64,000 bases of DNA from the NCBI RefSeq assembly GCF_020510445.1, contig NZ_JAHBAG010000001.1:1464501-1528500 (forward strand), given 5' to 3'. Origin of the DNA: Hydrogenophaga taeniospiralis (lineage in GTDB: Bacteria; Pseudomonadota; Gammaproteobacteria; Burkholderiales; Burkholderiaceae_C). The notes under the pieces are model-generated. The model worked only from the letters and a program-made list of their open reading frames with translations, was not told where the DNA came from and did no database searches. Of this stretch, positions 1 through 9,300 are shown one piece after another (the stretch's first letter is position 1; every line of letters starts with the position of its first letter). The translations under genes were made by a program, and so were the position numbers.

Positions 1-799
1 CATCGGCACCGGCCGGATCTCGATCGGCAGCAGGCTTTGAAGCTTGCTGGCGAGCCGCGAATGCACGGTGCCGATCAGGTCGGTGCCGACCACCAGGTAG
101 GGCATCACGCTGAAGCTGTAGGTGGTGAGGCCGATCTCGCGGGTCAGGCCATGGTCGTTCGCCAGCCAGGTGTCGAACACCGGCAGGCTGCCATCGGGTG
201 GGCGCATGGACACATGGCGTGCCTTCATGTAGCGCTCCATCGTCAGCTCGCCCTGCGCCAGCGGGCTGTCCCGCCACACCACGCACACAAAGCGGTCCTC
301 GAACAACTGATCCAGCGGATGGTCCGGTGAACAGAAGTTCTCCGGAATGATCAGCAGGTCGGTCTCGCCGCGCTCCAGGTGGCGGTAGGGCTGGTTCACC
401 TGGGGTTTGAGGTTGAAGCCCACCCGGCTGCCGCGCTGGTGGGCCAGTGCCAGCATGCCCGGGATCAGCACCTCCATCGAGTAGTCCGAAACGAACAGCG
501 TGAACTCGCGTTCCGATGCCATCGGGTCGAACGCGGGCCGCGCGGCCACCGTGGTGTCGATGCGCACCAGCACGTCGCGCACCGCCTCTTGCAACAGCTC
601 GGCCCGTGGCGTGAGTTCCATGCGGCCCCCCACCGTGACCAGCAGTTCGTCGTCGAAATACTGGCGCAGCCGCGAGAGCGCGTTGCTCATGGTGGACTGG
701 CTCAGGAACACGCGCTCGCCGGCCCGTGTGACGTTCTTTTCGGTCAGCAGGGCGTCCAGCGCGACGAGCAGGTTGAGGTCGAGTTTCTTGAATCGCATG
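1..799 (-). CDS. LysR-family transcriptional regulator (3' end outside window)
   Basis: The reverse strand reads open from an ATG at 799 to the window edge (266 codons), so the C-terminus is missing. The N-terminus (MRFKKLDLNLLVALDALL, then an S-Q-S-T-M-S-N-A-L-S-R-L-R recognition helix) is the winged helix-turn-helix of the NodD/NahR-like branch of LysR regulators. The rest fits the periplasmic-binding-protein-like effector domain. It is transcribed divergently from the catabolic cluster beginning at 1022, across a 222-bp gap, which is the classic position of a LysR activator of an aromatic-degradation operon. No clear Shine-Dalgarno is visible, so the start is supported mainly by family alignment. 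The effector is unknown. Confidence 0.88.
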
Positions 800-961
800 G
801 CGGGGGTTGTGCAGAGCATCCCCAGTGTGCATCAGCCCTGAGTGCGCGGCGGGCCGTGCGCGCAGGGGTCTAGGGTTTGCCCTGATATTTCAGAAACCGA
901 TGGAAAGGATTCGCACAACCCATTTCCCAGGGGCTGCCCTTCTCCCTAAAGTCGCGACTCG

Positions 962-975
962 TTTGATCTGGATCA
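962..975. promoter_or_regulatory. Perfect FNR/Anr-type box
   Basis: TTGATCTGGATCAA is a perfect match to the FNR/Anr consensus TTGAT-N4-ATCAA and is fully palindromic. It lies 46 bp before the ATG at 1022, in the gap between the divergent LysR gene and the DUF1302 gene. A Crp/Fnr-class protein could bind here; whether it activates or represses cannot be told without the transcription start. Confidence 0.55.
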
Positions 976-1021
976 AGTGGTCCGGATCGACGAGGACCCC
1001 ACACCTACAAGGAGACAAGCC

Positions 1022-2686
1022 ATGCCCGTTCGAGCACATGCCCGAAAAGCCCCTGCGCGCAGGTCCGCCGCACGTCCCGCGTTTTCCTGCCTCTTTCTGG
1101 CGCTGTTGACGGCCCAGTCGGCCTCGGCGATCGAGATCGACACCGGCAACCCCGACTGGACCCTGCGGTGGGACAACACCGTGAAGGTCAGCCTGATGCA
1201 GCGCCTGAAGGACGCTTCGCCCACGCTCTCGGCGCAGGTGCCGTTGACGGTCAATCAGGACGATGGCGACAACAATTTCAAGAAGGGCCTGGTGTCCAAC
1301 CGCCTGGATCTGCTGACCGAGCTGGACCTCGCCGGCCCGGGTTATGGCGCCCGGATCAGCGGCGCCACCTGGTACGACAGCGTCTACAACGGCAAGACCG
1401 ACAACACGGGCTTCACCGCCAACCACCGGCCGGGCAGCGCATTCGCCACGGAAACCCGCGACCTGATGGGTCGCAAGGCCGAGCTGCTCGATGCCTTCGT
1501 CTATGGCAAGTTCGACCTGGGTGAGCGCCCAGCCTCGGCCCGCCTGGGCCGCCACACCCTGCTCTGGGGCGAGAGCCTGTTCTTCGGCGCCAACGGCATC
1601 GCGGGCGGCCAGGCGCCGCTGGACCTGATCAAGCTGCTCTCGGTGCCCAACGCGACCTTCAAGGAAGTCGCCATGCCCACCGGCAAGCTCTCGGGCCAGG
1701 TGCAGCTCACGCCCGAGGTCTCGCTGGGGGCCTACCTGGCTTATGAGTGGGAGAAGACCCGGCTGATGCCGGCGGGCGCCTACCTCTCCAGCAGCGACTC
1801 GCTGGGCCCGGGTGCCGAACGCATCCTGGCCGGGCCCACCGCCGCTTTCGAGCGCCAGCCCGATCTGGACGCCAAGGACAGCGGGCAGGGCGGTGTGCAG
1901 CTGCGTTTCCGTGCGCCGTCCATCGACACCGACTTCGGCCTCTACGCCATCCGCTACCACGCCACCACGCCGAGCAACATCAACACCGTGCTCACGGGTG
2001 TGCCGCCCGCCGTGGCACCCAGCAGCTACCGCTGGATGTACCACGAGGGCGTGCGCGCCTTCGGCGCCAGCTTCGCCAAGTCGGTCGGCGAATGGGGCTG
2101 GGCCGGCGAGGTCTCGCTGCGCCAGAACACGCCGCTGGCCAGCTCGGGGCAGTCCACGCTCTCGACCATCGGTGTCAACGCCGGCCTGAACAACAACAGC
2201 AACCCTGGCTACGCCGTGGGTGAGACGGCGCATGCGCAGGTCTCGTGGATCGCCTCGCTCGGGCCGTCCTTCCTCGCCAGAGAGTCGTCGTTCGTGGGCG
2301 AAGTGGCGTGGAACACGCGGCTGAAAGTCACCCGCAATCAACACATGCTCAACCCCAACGCGGACAAATCGGCGGTGGGCACGCGCATGGTGTTCTCGCC
2401 CAGCTACCGCCAGGTGCTGCCGGGCCTGGACCTCTCGCCCAGCATCGGCCTGGGCTACACCAAGGGCAAGTCCTCGGCCGTCGGGCCGGGCTTCGGCGTC
2501 GACAGTGGCGGCGACATCAGCCTGGGCCTGAACGCGGTCTACCTCGGGTCGTGGAACCTGGGCGTGAACGTCGTGCACTTCCTGGGCAAGGCCGCGCCCA
2601 CGCTCGACGCCAACAACAACGCCGTGTACCAGCAGGCGCTGAAAGACCGGAACTACCTGACCGTGTCGCTGCGCACCACCTTCTGA
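1022..2686 (+). CDS. DUF1302 family outer-membrane-type protein
   Basis: A 554-aa exported protein of the DUF1302 family, which is found in proteobacterial clusters degrading steroids, phenols and other hydrophobic compounds and is thought to form an outer-membrane beta-barrel. The signal peptide has a basic n-region, a hydrophobic stretch (SCLFLALL) and an A-S-A cleavage site near residue 37. The mature part is rich in G, S, aromatic residues and alternating strands and ends in Phe (S-L-R-T-T-F), typical of barrel proteins. I chose ATG 1022 because AAGGAGACA precedes it by six bases; an upstream GTG at 977 is in frame but has no such site. It is followed after 14 bp by a DUF1329 gene, its usual partner. 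Substrate unknown. Confidence 0.85.
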   Translation: MPVRAHARKAPARRSAARPAFSCLFLALLTAQSASAIEIDTGNPDWTLRWDNTVKVSLMQRLKDASPTLSAQVPLTVNQDDGDNNFKKGLVSNRLDLLTELDLAGPGYGARISGATWYDSVYNGKTDNTGFTANHRPGSAFATETRDLMGRKAELLDAFVYGKFDLGERPASARLGRHTLLWGESLFFGANGIAGGQAPLDLIKLLSVPNATFKEVAMPTGKLSGQVQLTPEVSLGAYLAYEWEKTRLMPAGAYLSSSDSLGPGAERILAGPTAAFERQPDLDAKDSGQGGVQLRFRAPSIDTDFGLYAIRYHATTPSNINTVLTGVPPAVAPSSYRWMYHEGVRAFGASFAKSVGEWGWAGEVSLRQNTPLASSGQSTLSTIGVNAGLNNNSNPGYAVGETAHAQVSWIASLGPSFLARESSFVGEVAWNTRLKVTRNQHMLNPNADKSAVGTRMVFSPSYRQVLPGLDLSPSIGLGYTKGKSSAVGPGFGVDSGGDISLGLNAVYLGSWNLGVNVVHFLGKAAPTLDANNNAVYQQALKDRNYLTVSLRTTF

Positions 2687-2700
2687 TCGAGGAGACATTC

Positions 2701-4053
2701 ATGAAACCCATTTCCCATTGGGCCCCGGCGCTGTTGTGCGCCCTGGTGGCCACGACCGCGGCACACGCTGGCGTCACCGCGCAAGAGGCCGCGCGCCTCA
2801 AGACCGAGCTCACCCCGCTGGGTGGCGAGCGCGCCGGCAACAAGGACGGCAGCATCCCGGCCTGGACCGGTGGCTACACCACGCCCATTCCCGGCTTCAA
2901 GAACGGTGGCCGCCGGGGCGACCCGTTCGCCAACGAGAAGCCGCTGTACAGCATCATCGCCGACAACCTGGCGCAGCACGCCGACAAGCTGAGCGACGGC
3001 ACCCAGGCGATGTTCAAGAAGTACCCCAAGACCTTCCGCGTCGACGTCTACAAGACCCACCGCACCGCGGCTGCGCCGCAATGGGTCTACGACAACACGC
3101 TCAAGAACGCCACCAGCGCCAAGATCGAAGGCGGGGTCGTCACCGGCGCCTTCGGTGGCATTCCGTTCCCGATCCCCAAGACCGGTGAAGAGGTGATCGC
3201 GAACCACATGCTGCGCTGGCGCGGCGAGGCCTGGCAGGCCGACTTCGAGGGCTACCTGACCACCGCCAATGGGCAGAGGGTGCTGACGGTGAAAGCCACT
3301 GGCGACTTTCAGATGCCCTACTACGCCGAGAACGAGCGCGACAAGTTCCAGGGGGACTACTGGCTGACCCGCATTGTCAATTCGGGCCCTCCGGTGCGCG
3401 CGGGCGAGGCGATCACGGGGCGAGAGAACCTGGACCCGTCGCGGACGTCCGCCTGGGTGTACCTGACCGGCCAACGCCGCGTGCGCAAGCTGCCCAACGC
3501 CTGCTGCGACACCCCCACGCCAGCGACCAGTGGCGTGATGAGCTTTGACGAGATCGATGTCTTTGGCGGTCGCACAGACCGCTTTGACTGGAAGCTGGTG
3601 GGCAAGCAGGAGATGCTGATCCCCTACAACACCAACCGCCTGCACACCCCCAAGAATGTCGGCGACGTGTTGCTGGCCAACCACCTCAACCCCGATCACG
3701 TGCGCTGGGAATTGCACCGCGTCTACGTGGTCGAGGCCACGCTGAAAGCCGGGCAGCGCCACCAGGCGCCCAAGAGCCGCTACTACGTGGACGAGGACAC
3801 CTGGGTGGCTGTGCTGGGCGACCGCTGGGACGCCAACGGGCAGCTCTGGAAGACGCTGTGGTCCCACCCTGTCGCCATGCCGGATCTGCCGGCCACCACG
3901 CCTCAGCAGCAGTTCGGCTTCAACGACCTGATCTCGGGCGCCTGGTATGCCAACGGCGTGGTCAACGAGCGCAACCAGCACTACAAGATCGTGCCGCGCC
4001 GCCCGGACAGCTTCTTCACCCCCGACGCCATGGCCGGCGACGGCGTGCGCTGA
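2701..4053 (+). CDS. DUF1329 family exported protein
   Basis: A 450-aa protein with a clear signal peptide (hydrophobic core ALLCALVATTAAHA, cleavage near residue 24) and the DUF1329 start pattern T-A-Q-E-A-A-R-L, E-R-A-G-N-K-D-G-S-I-P-A-W-T-G-G. DUF1329 proteins are LolB/outer-membrane-lipoprotein-fold relatives that co-occur with DUF1302 proteins, as here. A GAGGAGACATTC ribosome-binding site precedes the ATG. The pair probably handles a hydrophobic substrate or product at the outer membrane, together with the downstream YCF48-like and MMPL proteins; this is inferred from context. Confidence 0.85.
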   Translation: MKPISHWAPALLCALVATTAAHAGVTAQEAARLKTELTPLGGERAGNKDGSIPAWTGGYTTPIPGFKNGGRRGDPFANEKPLYSIIADNLAQHADKLSDGTQAMFKKYPKTFRVDVYKTHRTAAAPQWVYDNTLKNATSAKIEGGVVTGAFGGIPFPIPKTGEEVIANHMLRWRGEAWQADFEGYLTTANGQRVLTVKATGDFQMPYYAENERDKFQGDYWLTRIVNSGPPVRAGEAITGRENLDPSRTSAWVYLTGQRRVRKLPNACCDTPTPATSGVMSFDEIDVFGGRTDRFDWKLVGKQEMLIPYNTNRLHTPKNVGDVLLANHLNPDHVRWELHRVYVVEATLKAGQRHQAPKSRYYVDEDTWVAVLGDRWDANGQLWKTLWSHPVAMPDLPATTPQQQFGFNDLISGAWYANGVVNERNQHYKIVPRRPDSFFTPDAMAGDGVR

Positions 4054-4065
4054 GCGGGTCGCACC

Positions 4066-5103
4066 ATGCGTCTGTCACTTCTCCTGGCCGTGGTGTGCGC
4101 GGCAGCCGGCGCGGGCCCCGCGCTGGCCCGCTCGCCGGTGGTCGATGCGCTGCAACGTCCTGCCCTGGTGGTGAAGGCGCCGCAGCGGGCCGTGCTGCTC
4201 GCGGCGGCCCAGGCCGGTGCGCGCCTCGTGGCGGTGGGCGAGCGCGGCATCGTGGCCCTGAGCGACGACCGCGGCGCCACCTGGCGCCAGGCGCCCAGCC
4301 CGGTGAGCGTGACACTGACCATGGTGCGTTTCGCCGACGACCAACACGGCGTGGCCGTGGGGCACGGTGGCACGGTGCTGACCACCGAAGACGCGGGTGC
4401 CAGCTGGCGTCTGCGCCTCGATGGCCGGCGCCTGGCCGAACTGGCCAAGGTCGCCGCCACCACACCCGAGGCCCAGCGGGACGCCGAACGGCTGCTCGCC
4501 GACGGACCCGACAAGCCCTTCCTCGACGTGCTGCAGTGGGACGCCAAGCGCCTGCTCGCGGTGGGCGCCTATGGGCTCGCCTTCTACAGCGCCGACGGTG
4601 GTGAGACCTGGGGCCCCTGGATGGACCGTCTGCCCAACCCCAGGGCTCTGCACTGGTACGTGGCGCGGCGCGCGGGCAACACCTTGCTGCTGGCCGGCGA
4701 GCAGGGCCTGCTGGCCCGTTCGCTCGACGGCGGCCAGAGCTTTCAAACGATGAACTCACCTTACAAAGGCAGCTGGTTCGCTGGTGAGATCCGCCCCGAC
4801 GGGCAGACCGTGCTGGCCGGGCTGCGCGGCAATGTGTGGCGCTCCACCGATGGCGGCGCCCAGTGGACACAGCTGGCCTCGCCGGTGCCGGCCACCATCA
4901 CCGCCATGGCGGTCGACGCCGAGGGCGGGCTGCTGCTCGCCAGCCAGGCCGGCGTGGTGCTGCGCCTGCAGGGCGATGCCCTGGTGCCGCTGAAGGCGCC
5001 CCCGGCGCCCATGCCCTCGGCCCTGCTGCCGCTGCAGGGCGGCCCGCTGCTCACGCTCGGTGTGGCCGGTGTGGTTCCGGTCGACGCAGGAGCGCGCCAA
5101 TGA
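4066..5103 (+). CDS. YCF48-like beta-propeller protein, exported
   Basis: A 345-aa protein with a signal peptide (MRLSLLLAVVCAAAGAGPALA) followed by repeated blades carrying BNR/Asp-box patterns such as S-D-D-R-G-A-T-W, T-E-D-A-G-A-S-W, S-A-D-G-G-E-T-W, S-L-D-G-G-Q-S-F and S-T-D-G-G-A-Q-W. This is the layout of YCF48/Hcf136-type propellers. Outside photosynthetic organisms such proteins are regularly encoded beside MMPL/RND permeases. Here the stop codon overlaps the start of the RND gene (ATGA), implying translational coupling and probably a shared periplasmic complex. Not a photosystem factor in this setting. Confidence 0.82.
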   Translation: MRLSLLLAVVCAAAGAGPALARSPVVDALQRPALVVKAPQRAVLLAAAQAGARLVAVGERGIVALSDDRGATWRQAPSPVSVTLTMVRFADDQHGVAVGHGGTVLTTEDAGASWRLRLDGRRLAELAKVAATTPEAQRDAERLLADGPDKPFLDVLQWDAKRLLAVGAYGLAFYSADGGETWGPWMDRLPNPRALHWYVARRAGNTLLLAGEQGLLARSLDGGQSFQTMNSPYKGSWFAGEIRPDGQTVLAGLRGNVWRSTDGGAQWTQLASPVPATITAMAVDAEGGLLLASQAGVVLRLQGDALVPLKAPPAPMPSALLPLQGGPLLTLGVAGVVPVDAGARQ

Positions 5104-7520
5104 ACGCATCCGCATTCGATCCCCGCTCGGGTTCGCTGGTCGAGCGCGCGCTGTTCAACCACCGCGCCGTCGTGGTGCTGCTGTGCGCGCTGGTCACGCT
5201 GCTGCTGGGCTGGCAGGCCACGCGCCTGCAGCTCAACGCCAGCTTTGAAAAGACCATTCCGACCAGCCACCCCTACATCCAGAACTTCCTGGCGCACCAG
5301 AGCGAGCTGAGTGGCCTGGGCAACGCGGTGCGCATCGCCGTGGCGAAACCCGAAGGGAGCATCTACGACGCGAAATACCTCGACACCCTGCGGCGCCTGT
5401 CCGACGAAGTGTTCCTGCTGCCCGGTGTGGACCGGTTGCGCATGAAATCGCTGTGGACACCGAGCACGCGCTGGGTCGGCGTGACCGAAGACGGCCTGGA
5501 AGGCGGGCCGGTGATCCCCGATGGCTTCGACGACTCGCCAGCCAAGCTGCAGCAGCTCGCCGCCAACGTGGCGCGCTCGGGCGAGATCGGCCAGACCGTG
5601 GCGCGCGATGCGAAGTCTTCGGTGATCTTCTTGCCGCTGCTCGCCAAGGACGCCGAGGGCCAGGCCATCGACTACGCCCGGCTCTCCAACGAGCTCGACG
5701 CGCTGCGCACCAAGTACGAGGCCGAAGGCGTCACGGTGCACGTCACCGGCTTCGCCAAGATCGTGGGCGACCTGATCGACGGCGTGCGGGCGGTGCTGGT
5801 GTTCTTCGCCATCGCCGTGGCCATCGCCACCGCCATGGTGTTCTGGTACACGCGCTGCGTGCGCTCCACGCTGCTGGTGGTGCTGGCCTCGCTGATCGCG
5901 GTGGTCTGGCAGCTGGGCCTGCTGCCGCTGCTGGGCTACGCGCTGGACCCGTACTCCATCCTCGTGCCCTTCCTCGTGTTCGCCATCGGCATGAGCCACG
6001 GCGCGCAGAAGATGAACGGCATCATGCAGGACGTGGGGCGCGGCGTGGACCAGCTGGTGGCCGCGCGCTTCACCTTCCGCCGCCTGTTCCTCGCCGGGCT
6101 CACCGCGCTGCTGGCCGATGCGGTGGGCTTCGCGGTGCTGCTGGTGATCGACATCCAGGTGATCCGCGAGCTGGCGATTGCGGCCTCCATCGGCGTGGCG
6201 GTGCTGATCTTCACCAACCTGATCCTGCTGCCCATCGGGCTGAGCTACACCGGCGTCAGCGCCAGCGCCGCCGCGCGCAGCCTGCGCGCCGAGCAGGCCG
6301 ATGCCACCGGCGCGGCCAAACACCCCATGTGGGCCCTGCTCGACCGCTTCACCCAGCGCCCCTGGGCCACGGTGGCGGTGGCCGGGGGCCTGCTGATGGG
6401 CGCGGGTGGCTTCGTCGCCAGCACCCAGCTCAAGATCGGCGACCTCGACCCCGGAGCGCCCGAACTTCGGGCCGACAGCCGCTACAACCGCGACGTGACC
6501 TTCATGAACGCGGCCTACGGCGCGGGCAGCGACGTGCTGGCGGTGATGGTGAAGACGCCCGACGGACAGTGTTCGGCCTACGACACCTTGAACAAGATCG
6601 ACGCGCTCGAATGGGAGCTGCGCCAGATCGACGGCGTGGAAAACACCAACACGCTGGCGCTGCTGAACCGCCGCGTGCTCTCCGGCCTGAACGAAGGCAA
6701 CCCGCGCTGGTACGAGTTCCTGCCCAACCAGGACATGCTCAACACCGTGACCGCCAGCGCGCCGCGCGGCCTCTACAACGACGCCTGCGGCCTGCTGACC
6801 CTCTACGTCTTCTTGCGCGACCACAAGGCCGACACGCTCTCCCGCGTGGTGGACCACGTCGAGGCCTTCGCCCGGATCAACAACACCGCCGACACACAGT
6901 TCCTGCTGGCCGCCGGTTCGGCCGGCATCGAGGCCGCGACCAACATCGTGGTGAAGGACGCCTGGCGCACCATGCTGCTCATGGTCTACGGCGCCGTGGT
7001 GCTGCTGTGCTTCGTCACCTTCCGCTCCTGGCGCGCGGTGGTCGTGGCGGTGCTGCCGCTGGTGGTGACCTCGTTCCTGGCCGAGGCGCTGATGGTGGCG
7101 CTGGGCATGGGCGTGAAGGTGGCCACGCTGCCGGTGATCGCGCTGGGTGTGGGCATCGGCGTGGACTACGCGCTCTACATCCTGTCCATCACCCTGGCCC
7201 AGCTGCGCGAAGGCAAGAGCCTGTCCGAGGCCTATTACCGCGCCCTGCTGTTCACCGGCAAGGTGGTGATGCTGACCGGCGTCACGCTGGCCGTGGGCGT
7301 GATCACCTGGGTCGCCAGCCCGATCAAGTTCCAGGCCGACATGGGCCTGCTGCTGGCCTTCATGTTCCTCTGGAACATGCTCGGCGCCCTCGTGCTGCTG
7401 CCCGCGCTCGCGCACTTCCTGCTGCCGGCATCGTTGTTCCGCGTCACCGCATCGTCGGTCCAGCCCCCAGCCAGCGCGGGTGCGGCAGCGCCGGTCGGCT
7501 TGCGGGCAGGGGCGCGTTGA
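5100..7520 (+). CDS. MMPL/RND-superfamily transporter
   Basis: An 806-aa inner-membrane protein with the RND/MMPL duplication: TM1 near residues 20-40, a large periplasmic loop, a block of about five TM segments (about 230-390), a second TM near 430 and loop, then a final block (about 620-780). The second block contains G-V-G-I-G-V-D-Y-A-L-Y, the conserved TM4-like motif with its charged residue in the membrane. It is shorter than HAE-type efflux pumps and matches the MMPL class that moves lipids and other hydrophobic molecules. Start ATG 5100 overlaps the preceding stop by four bases. With the DUF1302, DUF1329 and YCF48-like genes it forms an envelope module; import versus export is not evident. 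Confidence 0.87.
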   Translation: MNASAFDPRSGSLVERALFNHRAVVVLLCALVTLLLGWQATRLQLNASFEKTIPTSHPYIQNFLAHQSELSGLGNAVRIAVAKPEGSIYDAKYLDTLRRLSDEVFLLPGVDRLRMKSLWTPSTRWVGVTEDGLEGGPVIPDGFDDSPAKLQQLAANVARSGEIGQTVARDAKSSVIFLPLLAKDAEGQAIDYARLSNELDALRTKYEAEGVTVHVTGFAKIVGDLIDGVRAVLVFFAIAVAIATAMVFWYTRCVRSTLLVVLASLIAVVWQLGLLPLLGYALDPYSILVPFLVFAIGMSHGAQKMNGIMQDVGRGVDQLVAARFTFRRLFLAGLTALLADAVGFAVLLVIDIQVIRELAIAASIGVAVLIFTNLILLPIGLSYTGVSASAAARSLRAEQADATGAAKHPMWALLDRFTQRPWATVAVAGGLLMGAGGFVASTQLKIGDLDPGAPELRADSRYNRDVTFMNAAYGAGSDVLAVMVKTPDGQCSAYDTLNKIDALEWELRQIDGVENTNTLALLNRRVLSGLNEGNPRWYEFLPNQDMLNTVTASAPRGLYNDACGLLTLYVFLRDHKADTLSRVVDHVEAFARINNTADTQFLLAAGSAGIEAATNIVVKDAWRTMLLMVYGAVVLLCFVTFRSWRAVVVAVLPLVVTSFLAEALMVALGMGVKVATLPVIALGVGIGVDYALYILSITLAQLREGKSLSEAYYRALLFTGKVVMLTGVTLAVGVITWVASPIKFQADMGLLLAFMFLWNMLGALVLLPALAHFLLPASLFRVTASSVQPPASAGAAAPVGLRAGAR

Positions 7521-7535
7521 ACCCCAAAAGCAATC

Positions 7536-8798
7536 ATGGAGAACCTCTTGAACAACCCCTCCGCACATACAAGCCCTGCGCCCCGACGCCGCGTGGCCGT
7601 CATTGGCGCGGGCCCGGGCGGCCTGTCGACCGCGCTGGCGTTTCACCGCGCCGGCCATGACGTCCGGCTGTTCGAGCGCCAGGACGCCGTGCGTCCCATC
7701 GGCGGTGCGGTGCTGCTGTCCCTGCCGGTGCTGTCCATCCTGCGCGACATGGGGGTGGACATTCATCGGTTGGGCGCCTACGCGGTCACCGAGTTTCGCA
7801 ACCACCGGGGCAGGCTGCGCACGCGCCTGCCGTTCAACAAGAAGGCCGAAGCACGCGCCGGTATTCCGGGATGGCACTACGGCATGCTGCGTTCTGCAGC
7901 GCTGGAGCGCATGCTGGACGTGATCCCTCCCGAGCTGATCCAGCCCAACAAGCGGTTCCTGCGCTACGAGGAGTCGGCCCAGGCGGTCACGGTTCACTTC
8001 GAGGACGGCAGCCAATGGGAGGCCGATCTGCTGGTCGGCGCCGACGGCATCCGTTCGCAGGTCGCACAGCAGACGTTTGGAGACCTTGGCCTGTTCCACT
8101 GCGGCATCCAGGTCTGGCTGGCCTGGTGCCATTGCGAGAACATGCCCCCCGACGTTGGGTGGATCTCGCATTCGCGCACCGTGCAGGCCAGCTTTTTCCC
8201 GATCCTGCACGAGGGAAAGCCCGCAGTCGAATGGTGGGTTGTGGAGCCCTGGAACGAGGGCCAGACACCGCCCAGCGACACCAAGGCCCATCTGCTCAAG
8301 CACCTGGACGGCTGGGCCGATCCGCTGCCACGGCTGGCGGCCGCCACCGATTTCGAGCGCAACTGCTTTCGCTGGGAGATCTACAACCGCCCGGCCCTGA
8401 AAAGCTGGTCGCGTGGTCGCGTGTCCTTCGTTGGGGATGCTGTGCATCCGGTGTCGCCGTATGCCGCCTATGGCATGGGCATGGCCATCGAGGATGGCTG
8501 GTGGCTCGCCAAGTGCCTCGAAGGGGTGGATCTGGCCGAGCCCGCGGCGCTCGCCAAGGGTCTGGCGAGCTACGACCGCCAGCGCGTGGCCTTCACCAAC
8601 AAGAACGCTGCGATGGCGCGCTACATGGGCTACCTGTTTCACCGCACGCCCTGGCCGTTGACGGTGCTGCGCGACGTGGTGTTCGACCACACGGGATTTC
8701 TGGAAAAGGCCCTGACCGAGCAGTACCTCAAGGACGCGGAGCTGCAGATGGAATCCCTTCCCATTCAAACACCGTCCCTCCTGAGGGCCTCGATATGA
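7536..8798 (+). CDS. FAD-dependent aromatic monooxygenase (salicylate-hydroxylase-like)
   Basis: A 420-aa group A flavoprotein monooxygenase. The dinucleotide-binding motif V-I-G-A-G-P-G-G-L-S-T-A-L-A lies near residues 20-35, the D-G motif in L-L-V-G-A-D-G-I-R-S near 165, and the G-D motif in V-S-F-V-G-D-A-V-H-P near 300. These enzymes hydroxylate or decarboxylatively hydroxylate aromatic rings with NAD(P)H and O2. The first ATG (7536) has no good ribosome site; a TTG at 7548, preceded by GGAG within the same sequence, is a plausible alternative that removes four residues. It opens the enzymatic part of the cluster. The ring substrate cannot be named. Confidence 0.85.
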   Translation: MENLLNNPSAHTSPAPRRRVAVIGAGPGGLSTALAFHRAGHDVRLFERQDAVRPIGGAVLLSLPVLSILRDMGVDIHRLGAYAVTEFRNHRGRLRTRLPFNKKAEARAGIPGWHYGMLRSAALERMLDVIPPELIQPNKRFLRYEESAQAVTVHFEDGSQWEADLLVGADGIRSQVAQQTFGDLGLFHCGIQVWLAWCHCENMPPDVGWISHSRTVQASFFPILHEGKPAVEWWVVEPWNEGQTPPSDTKAHLLKHLDGWADPLPRLAAATDFERNCFRWEIYNRPALKSWSRGRVSFVGDAVHPVSPYAAYGMGMAIEDGWWLAKCLEGVDLAEPAALAKGLASYDRQRVAFTNKNAAMARYMGYLFHRTPWPLTVLRDVVFDHTGFLEKALTEQYLKDAELQMESLPIQTPSLLRASI

Positions 8799-9295
8799 AC
8801 CACGCCTGGTTGTACCGTTTCCTGTTGTCCCCCTCCCTGGTCATGTGCGTGGTGTCCACCGCCCTCGCCGCAGAGTCGCCCGACGCCGTGTTCGACCGCT
8901 ACGTCGCCGCCGTGCACGCGGGCGACATGGCAACGGTGCGCGCCCTGATCGCGCCCGACGTCGAGCGCTCCGACTACGTCGGGTGCCGCCCGGAGATGGA
9001 CAACCCGGCGTGCCTGGCGCACTACGTCGAGACCACCGTCGTGCAGCCGAAGGCGCGGTTCACCGTCCTGCGCCGCCAGCTCGATGGCGACACCGTCAGC
9101 GCCAGGCTGGAGGTGCGCAGCCCCTGGCATTCCAAGGCCGGCATCGAGCGCATCGTGGGCACCGACATCGTGCGCGTGCGCAACGGCCTGATCCACGGCT
9201 TCCGCTTTGTGCCCGACTTCGGCGACGAGTCCACCGCCATCTTCTTCGGCTCGCTGGGCATCGGCCCGCGCGCCGCCAAAACCCCTTCCAAGTGA
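8795..9295 (+). CDS. Exported NTF2/SnoaL-like fold protein
   Basis: A 166-aa protein whose start overlaps the preceding stop (ATGA). It has an N-terminal signal-like segment (FLLSPSLVMCVVSTALA) and then the SnoaL/NTF2 pattern: a helix with V-F-D-R-Y-V-A-A-V-H-A-G-D-M, a region around L-I-A-P-D-V-E, and a C-terminal strand with G-L-I-H-G-F-R-F-V-P-D-F. Such small cone-shaped domains act as isomerases, hydratases or binding proteins. The predicted export is unusual for a gene inside a degradation operon and may mean it binds the substrate in the periplasm. Function otherwise unassigned. Confidence 0.7.
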   Translation: MNHAWLYRFLLSPSLVMCVVSTALAAESPDAVFDRYVAAVHAGDMATVRALIAPDVERSDYVGCRPEMDNPACLAHYVETTVVQPKARFTVLRRQLDGDTVSARLEVRSPWHSKAGIERIVGTDIVRVRNGLIHGFRFVPDFGDESTAIFFGSLGIGPRAAKTPSK

Positions 9296-9300
9296 GCACC

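Noticed and set aside
4066-5103. Photosystem II assembly role for the YCF48-like protein
   Set aside because: No photosynthesis genes are present; in this setting the propeller family accompanies RND permeases.
4761-8768. A reverse-strand open frame of over 1300 codons opposite the MMPL and monooxygenase genes
   Set aside because: It is His/Gln/Arg-rich low-complexity translation from high-GC antisense, without recognisable domains, and the forward genes are unambiguous. Similar antisense frames at 890-2698, 30635-32989 and 37079-38941 were rejected for the same reason.
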